Positions 60,529 through 64,000 of a stretch of DNA of 64,000 nt are shown one piece after another (within the stretch, counting starts at the first letter, position 1; the number at the start of each line of letters is the position of its first letter). Origin of the DNA: Larix kaempferi (taxonomy: Eukaryota; Streptophyta; Pinopsida; Pinales; Pinaceae); assembly GCA_027924585.1 (NCBI GenBank), contig BSBM01000150.1:19760001-19824000 (forward strand). Reading direction: 5' to 3'. The translations under genes and the position numbers were made by a program. Below the pieces are notes generated by a model. The model ran no database searches. It was not told where the DNA came from and saw only the letters and a list, made by a program, of their open reading frames with translations.

Positions 60529-62579
60529 GTAGCTGGTAGTTTTTCTGCTCTAGGAGACTTAGTTTAGGGTTTCTTCCAGTCCATTTTCAGTCTTTTTGAT
60601 TCTTTGAGAGGTCTTATAGGTCTTTGTTACCTGTTCCTTACTGCTTGATTCATCTCAGTCCATTGTCGAAAAGCCTTTTTTTTGCTTCTGAGCCTTGTAC
60701 GCTGGTTTACCCTACCTACAGTAGCGTTTTTTACCTGATGAAAGCTGCTTTCTGCACTACACAGTAGCGTTTCTGTCATAGTGTACACTGGTTTATGTAC
60801 TGCACAGTAGTGTATTTTCCTGTAACTTTTAGTTCTCTTTTAGGGTTTGAATTCCAGTTTGTTTGGGTTCACTTTTAGCCTATTTCTTTTCCTCCTTGAC
60901 TGACCCCTGAGACTTCCATGTCTCTTTTGAGTCTCGTTTTCCTCCCTTGAGTCTTTTGGTTTGCTTTTGCTTGCTTGAGTACTTGTTTAAGTGTATTTAT
61001 TGCTTTCTAGCCCTTTTTGAAGTTCGTGCACTATTCCCTTTTGGACATAGCTGCATACTTTTACCCTAGTTGCTTGTTGCAGTCATACATACTTGCGTTT
61101 TTAACATTTGTTGTTTGTGGAAAGATTAGAACACTTTCACTATGTCTTATCCTTCCCATTAGGGTTTGACCTCAATTTTTAGTCCTTAGGATTGCTTTCG
61201 AAAGGTTGCTTGGTTTAGATACTTTCTGATTGTCTTGTCAGTTCAGTCCAAGTGAGTCAAAGTTTTCTACTTTGCTTTATTTTGAGTCTATGTGTTAGTA
61301 ATGTCATTTTTGGTTCCCTTGCTTACTCCTTTGCTTGGCTTAGTGTTTTCTTAGGGTTTCGGTGCTTAGGAGCAGCCTTTTAGGTCTGCCTTTCCGTTAG
61401 GAGCATCTCTTTCCCTTGTTTCTTTTACACTTTGTTTCCAAGTTCAAAGTTTTTTCTTTTGAAACAACTTGGTAAGTTGAGTCTTCCTCAAGTCTTTTGA
61501 TTTGTTTGTTTGATCCATTTAGGTGTTTGTCTTATTCACACTTTACATTTAGGTCTTACTTGCTCTTGTACAAGTTCTATTTCTTTTACAATTATCAGAA
61601 AAGACAAAAAATTGTTTAAGTAGCTTAGTAGTAAGGTCTATCATTATTTTAAGGTAGCATAGTTTTCTTTGAAATATTAAAAGAAAATACAAAAAGAAGT
61701 TTGATTTTAGGATTGCCTAGTTTTTCGATTTTTGAAAGAACATAAACGGAAAAGAGAAAAAGTTTTTGTGAATTTGAAAGCATTAATTTACATGCACTTT
61801 AATTTCATACAAACCATTCCACACACCGCACTATCCTTCTTGAGTAACAAGTAGCCCTTAAAAAAAAATATTAATAAAATTTAGTAGTAACATTTTTCTT
61901 TTTAGGTATACACATCATCAACTAGCTTAGGCTAGAGTTTTGGACTTAAATCACCTTAAACTATTCGAAACTGGCTTCATTACTCAGCAATCGTAGTACG
62001 ACTATCTATTAGGCAAATCCATATCTATCAAATAGTCCTAGGATGCTCTACTCAAACCAGATTTAAGCACGAGGCTGTGGGTGATTGGAACTGTTGAGGA
62101 TATCCCCTCACTTTCCTCTCAACCATAAGCCAGAGTTGATTCACGTACGGGGGTCCTTTCGGATGTCGGGCTTTGCTACTCTGCACATGTGTTTCGACTA
62201 GGATGACGACTGTCCCCCCAGGTTATTTCGTATTGGTGGTAGCCTTAGTATCGGACCTTTAGGGCTCTACACAGGTAGAGTGGGTGGTTATTCCCACTTC
62301 ACCTCAGACAGACGTGGAAGGTAACCCTTTGGCAGTAATCCCAGGAGGGTGGTTTGGTGATTCAAATGCTTGCACCTAGAGGACCTCTGGAGGACTCCAT
62401 GTAATTGACCGTCGATACTCTGTTAGTTTGTTCTGGGCCCTAATCATCCCATACTGCTTCTGAGAGTATTTTCCATTGTTTGCCTAGTTTGAGTACTTAG
62501 GAAATTTTTAGTGGTATGCTGTTTGCTCCTTAGTTGTGGTGGCCACTAGGTTTTTTACTTAGTCTACTTTTTTATAGTT
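60529..62579 (+). other. Long non-coding leader of the right Gypsy element
   Basis: Two kilobases between the primer-binding site and gag with no coding frame. The sequence is T-rich, with TTTTGAGTC- and CCTTGAGTC-like phrases. Such long leaders are known in some Tat/Ogre-type elements; packaging or splicing signals may lie here but none can be named. Confidence 0.55.
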
Positions 62580-64000
62580 GTGGAGGACCAACATCTTCAT
62601 CGGTCTAGGAGGTTTCAAAACCTCCCCCCACCCATTGTGGAGCCTCCATCGCCACCGCGACATCGGAGGACAAACTCCTTTGGTTCCTTCTAACTTACAG
62701 GTGAAACAGAGGTTCGTGGTGAACTGCAGCCCAGAACCCCGGATCGACAAGTCTTTGATACTGTCGAGGTTGAGGATCTAACTACTAGAGAGTTCAATAC
62801 TCCTTTCAACCCTCCTCTTACTAGACCCAATGATCCACTTCTGGTACCTGTAGGTTTTCAACAACCTAAGTATAGTGCTTACTTGCTTACACCGGGTTAT
62901 ACTATGACCAACCCAGGAGACAAGCAGGGAGTTCCTCAAACTCCCACAACTTCTATGGCTGCAAGGATTGTTAATCCTTCTTTCACAAACACTGCTACGC
63001 CGAGTTTGTCGCAGACTGCTTTTGCTTCAAATCCGTCCTTTAGATTCAATGTTGGTACTCTAGGCATGCCGAGCTCATTAGCTTCGACATCTGCCTCAGT
63101 TTCCACCCCCACTTTTAGACCAAATAATGTCCCTTTTTCAGGGATACCCATAGTGAATTTAACTCAGTCTTCTGCTAACCAGCAATTCCAAGGTGTAACT
63201 CAAGCTATTGCTTCCACTTCCGTTGTAGGATCGATTCCCTCTATATCTATGCCTGTCATGGGTACCATGACTGCGTTGTCCGTTACGAACACACCTGGTT
63301 TCAACCCCTATGCAGGTGATAATGTGAATCCATTGAACATACCTGCAGGGAGTATGCCTTTCTCTTTGTTTTCTGGAGGAGGGGGTAACATGTTTAACTA
63401 GCAGTATGGCGGGGCTAACACCCAGCCACAATGGAAAAACACACAGGGATTTAATCCACTTTCTTTTGGGTGGAATAATTTCAATCCTTTCATTTCACAA
63501 TCGATGGCTGGGGGCAACCCCAACCAACAATACACGAATCAGGTAGTGGGTGGTTCCCAATACCAGGTTCCAGTCTATCAGATTCCCATTTACCTTTTCT
63601 AGCAAATTTGAACTTGCCAGATCTTTCAAAGCTTACAAACGATCCCGTGCGTCATGACTCTGCATGGCCACCCATTCCCACTAAGTTTCCTTCAGACATA
63701 CCAAATTTTGAAGGTAAGACTGGTGAGGACCCCAGTGACCATGTTACGACATTTCATCTCTGGTGCTCCTCAAATTCGCTGAATGATGATTCCATAAGGT
63801 TAAGGCTCTTCCAAAGAACCTTGAAAAGTGTCAGAGCCAAATGGTATATCGAATTTCCTGTAGCTATGTATGGCACCTTTCGAGATCCTTTTATTGTTTT
63901 CCTGAACCACTTTCAACTTCCTGTCCGGTACGATGCTGGCACGGACCTTCTGTCAACCTTTCGATTGAACAAAGCCACTCATCTATATGATCATATTCAG
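62580..64000 (+). pseudogene. Gypsy gag, truncated by the window end
   Basis: One frame runs from about 62580 to about 63600 with a TAA near 62691 and a TAG at 63399; it is Pro/Ser/Thr/Asn-rich (for example NTPFNPPLTRPNDPLLVPVG). After a frameshift near 63600 the conserved retrotransposon Gag domain begins: AWPPIPTKFPSDIPNFEGKT, DPSDHVTTFHLWCSSNSLND, VRAKWYIEFPVAMYGTFRDP and HFQLPVRYDAGTDLLSTFR. This is the usual Gag core of plant Gypsy elements. The zinc knuckle and pol would lie beyond 64000. No clear ATG is seen at the start. Confidence 0.83.

Overview
This is nuclear DNA from a seed plant, most likely a gymnosperm and probably a conifer. It is AT-rich and gene-poor, filled with old LTR retrotransposons, a LINE and broken immune-receptor fragments. 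The resistance-gene remnant at 31.4-32.3 kb resembles the TIR-NB-LRR proteins abundant in conifers. That organism call is an inference from gene style. There are no operons, CRISPR arrays or recognisable tRNA/rRNA genes.

Left part (1-17 kb). Positions 1-6964 hold a minus-strand LTR element with very long LTRs (about 3.65 kb). Its 2.2 kb interior encodes only a Copia-type Gag, so it is a TR-GAG-like non-autonomous element; the window cuts its 3' LTR. Positions about 8.04-15.66 kb hold a decayed minus-strand LINE: ORF1 with DUF4283 and a zinc knuckle, ORF2 with endonuclease, reverse transcriptase, zf-RVT and RNase H. Its ORF1 is split by a 1.6 kb solo LTR with a perfect CTTCG target duplication. 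Next, 15.66-17.14 kb is one arm of a 1.48 kb inverted repeat carrying a receptor-like kinase fragment; the other arm is at 37.46-38.94 kb.

Middle part (17-39 kb). Between the arms lie a CNL-type NB-ARC fragment (20.1-20.5 kb), a TNL-type ARC2/LRR fragment (31.4-32.3 kb), and almost 6 kb of low-complexity DNA. The latter runs as three phased palindromes, a 1 kb purine-rich tract, a CAT-type trinucleotide tract, and then a 4.4 kb array of 21-bp units. This minisatellite flips orientation at about 26.3 kb, which makes a giant inverted repeat, and it is open in several frames, including an 877-codon frame that crosses the flip. A 1.3 kb TRIM-like element lies at 32.8-34.1 kb.

Right part (39-64 kb). 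The only convincingly intact cellular gene is a four-exon WRKY transcription factor gene (42535-44215, minus). At 49.2-51.7 kb there is an unrecognised, probably decayed, spliced gene with a proline-rich exon. From 53.3 kb to the end lies Ty3/Gypsy material: tandem 358-bp repeats, a broken pol (RT, RNase H, integrase), a long post-pol region, and one LTR (59540-60507). That LTR has a polypurine tract on its left and a primer-binding site on its right, and is followed by a long leader and gag. It appears to be shared by two head-to-tail elements.

Apart from the WRKY gene, the coding material seen is mobile-element or pseudogene sequence. Several pairs of diverged dispersed repeats (7.2/45.4, 29.8/35.0 and 39.2/46.2 kb) point to further unnamed repeat families.
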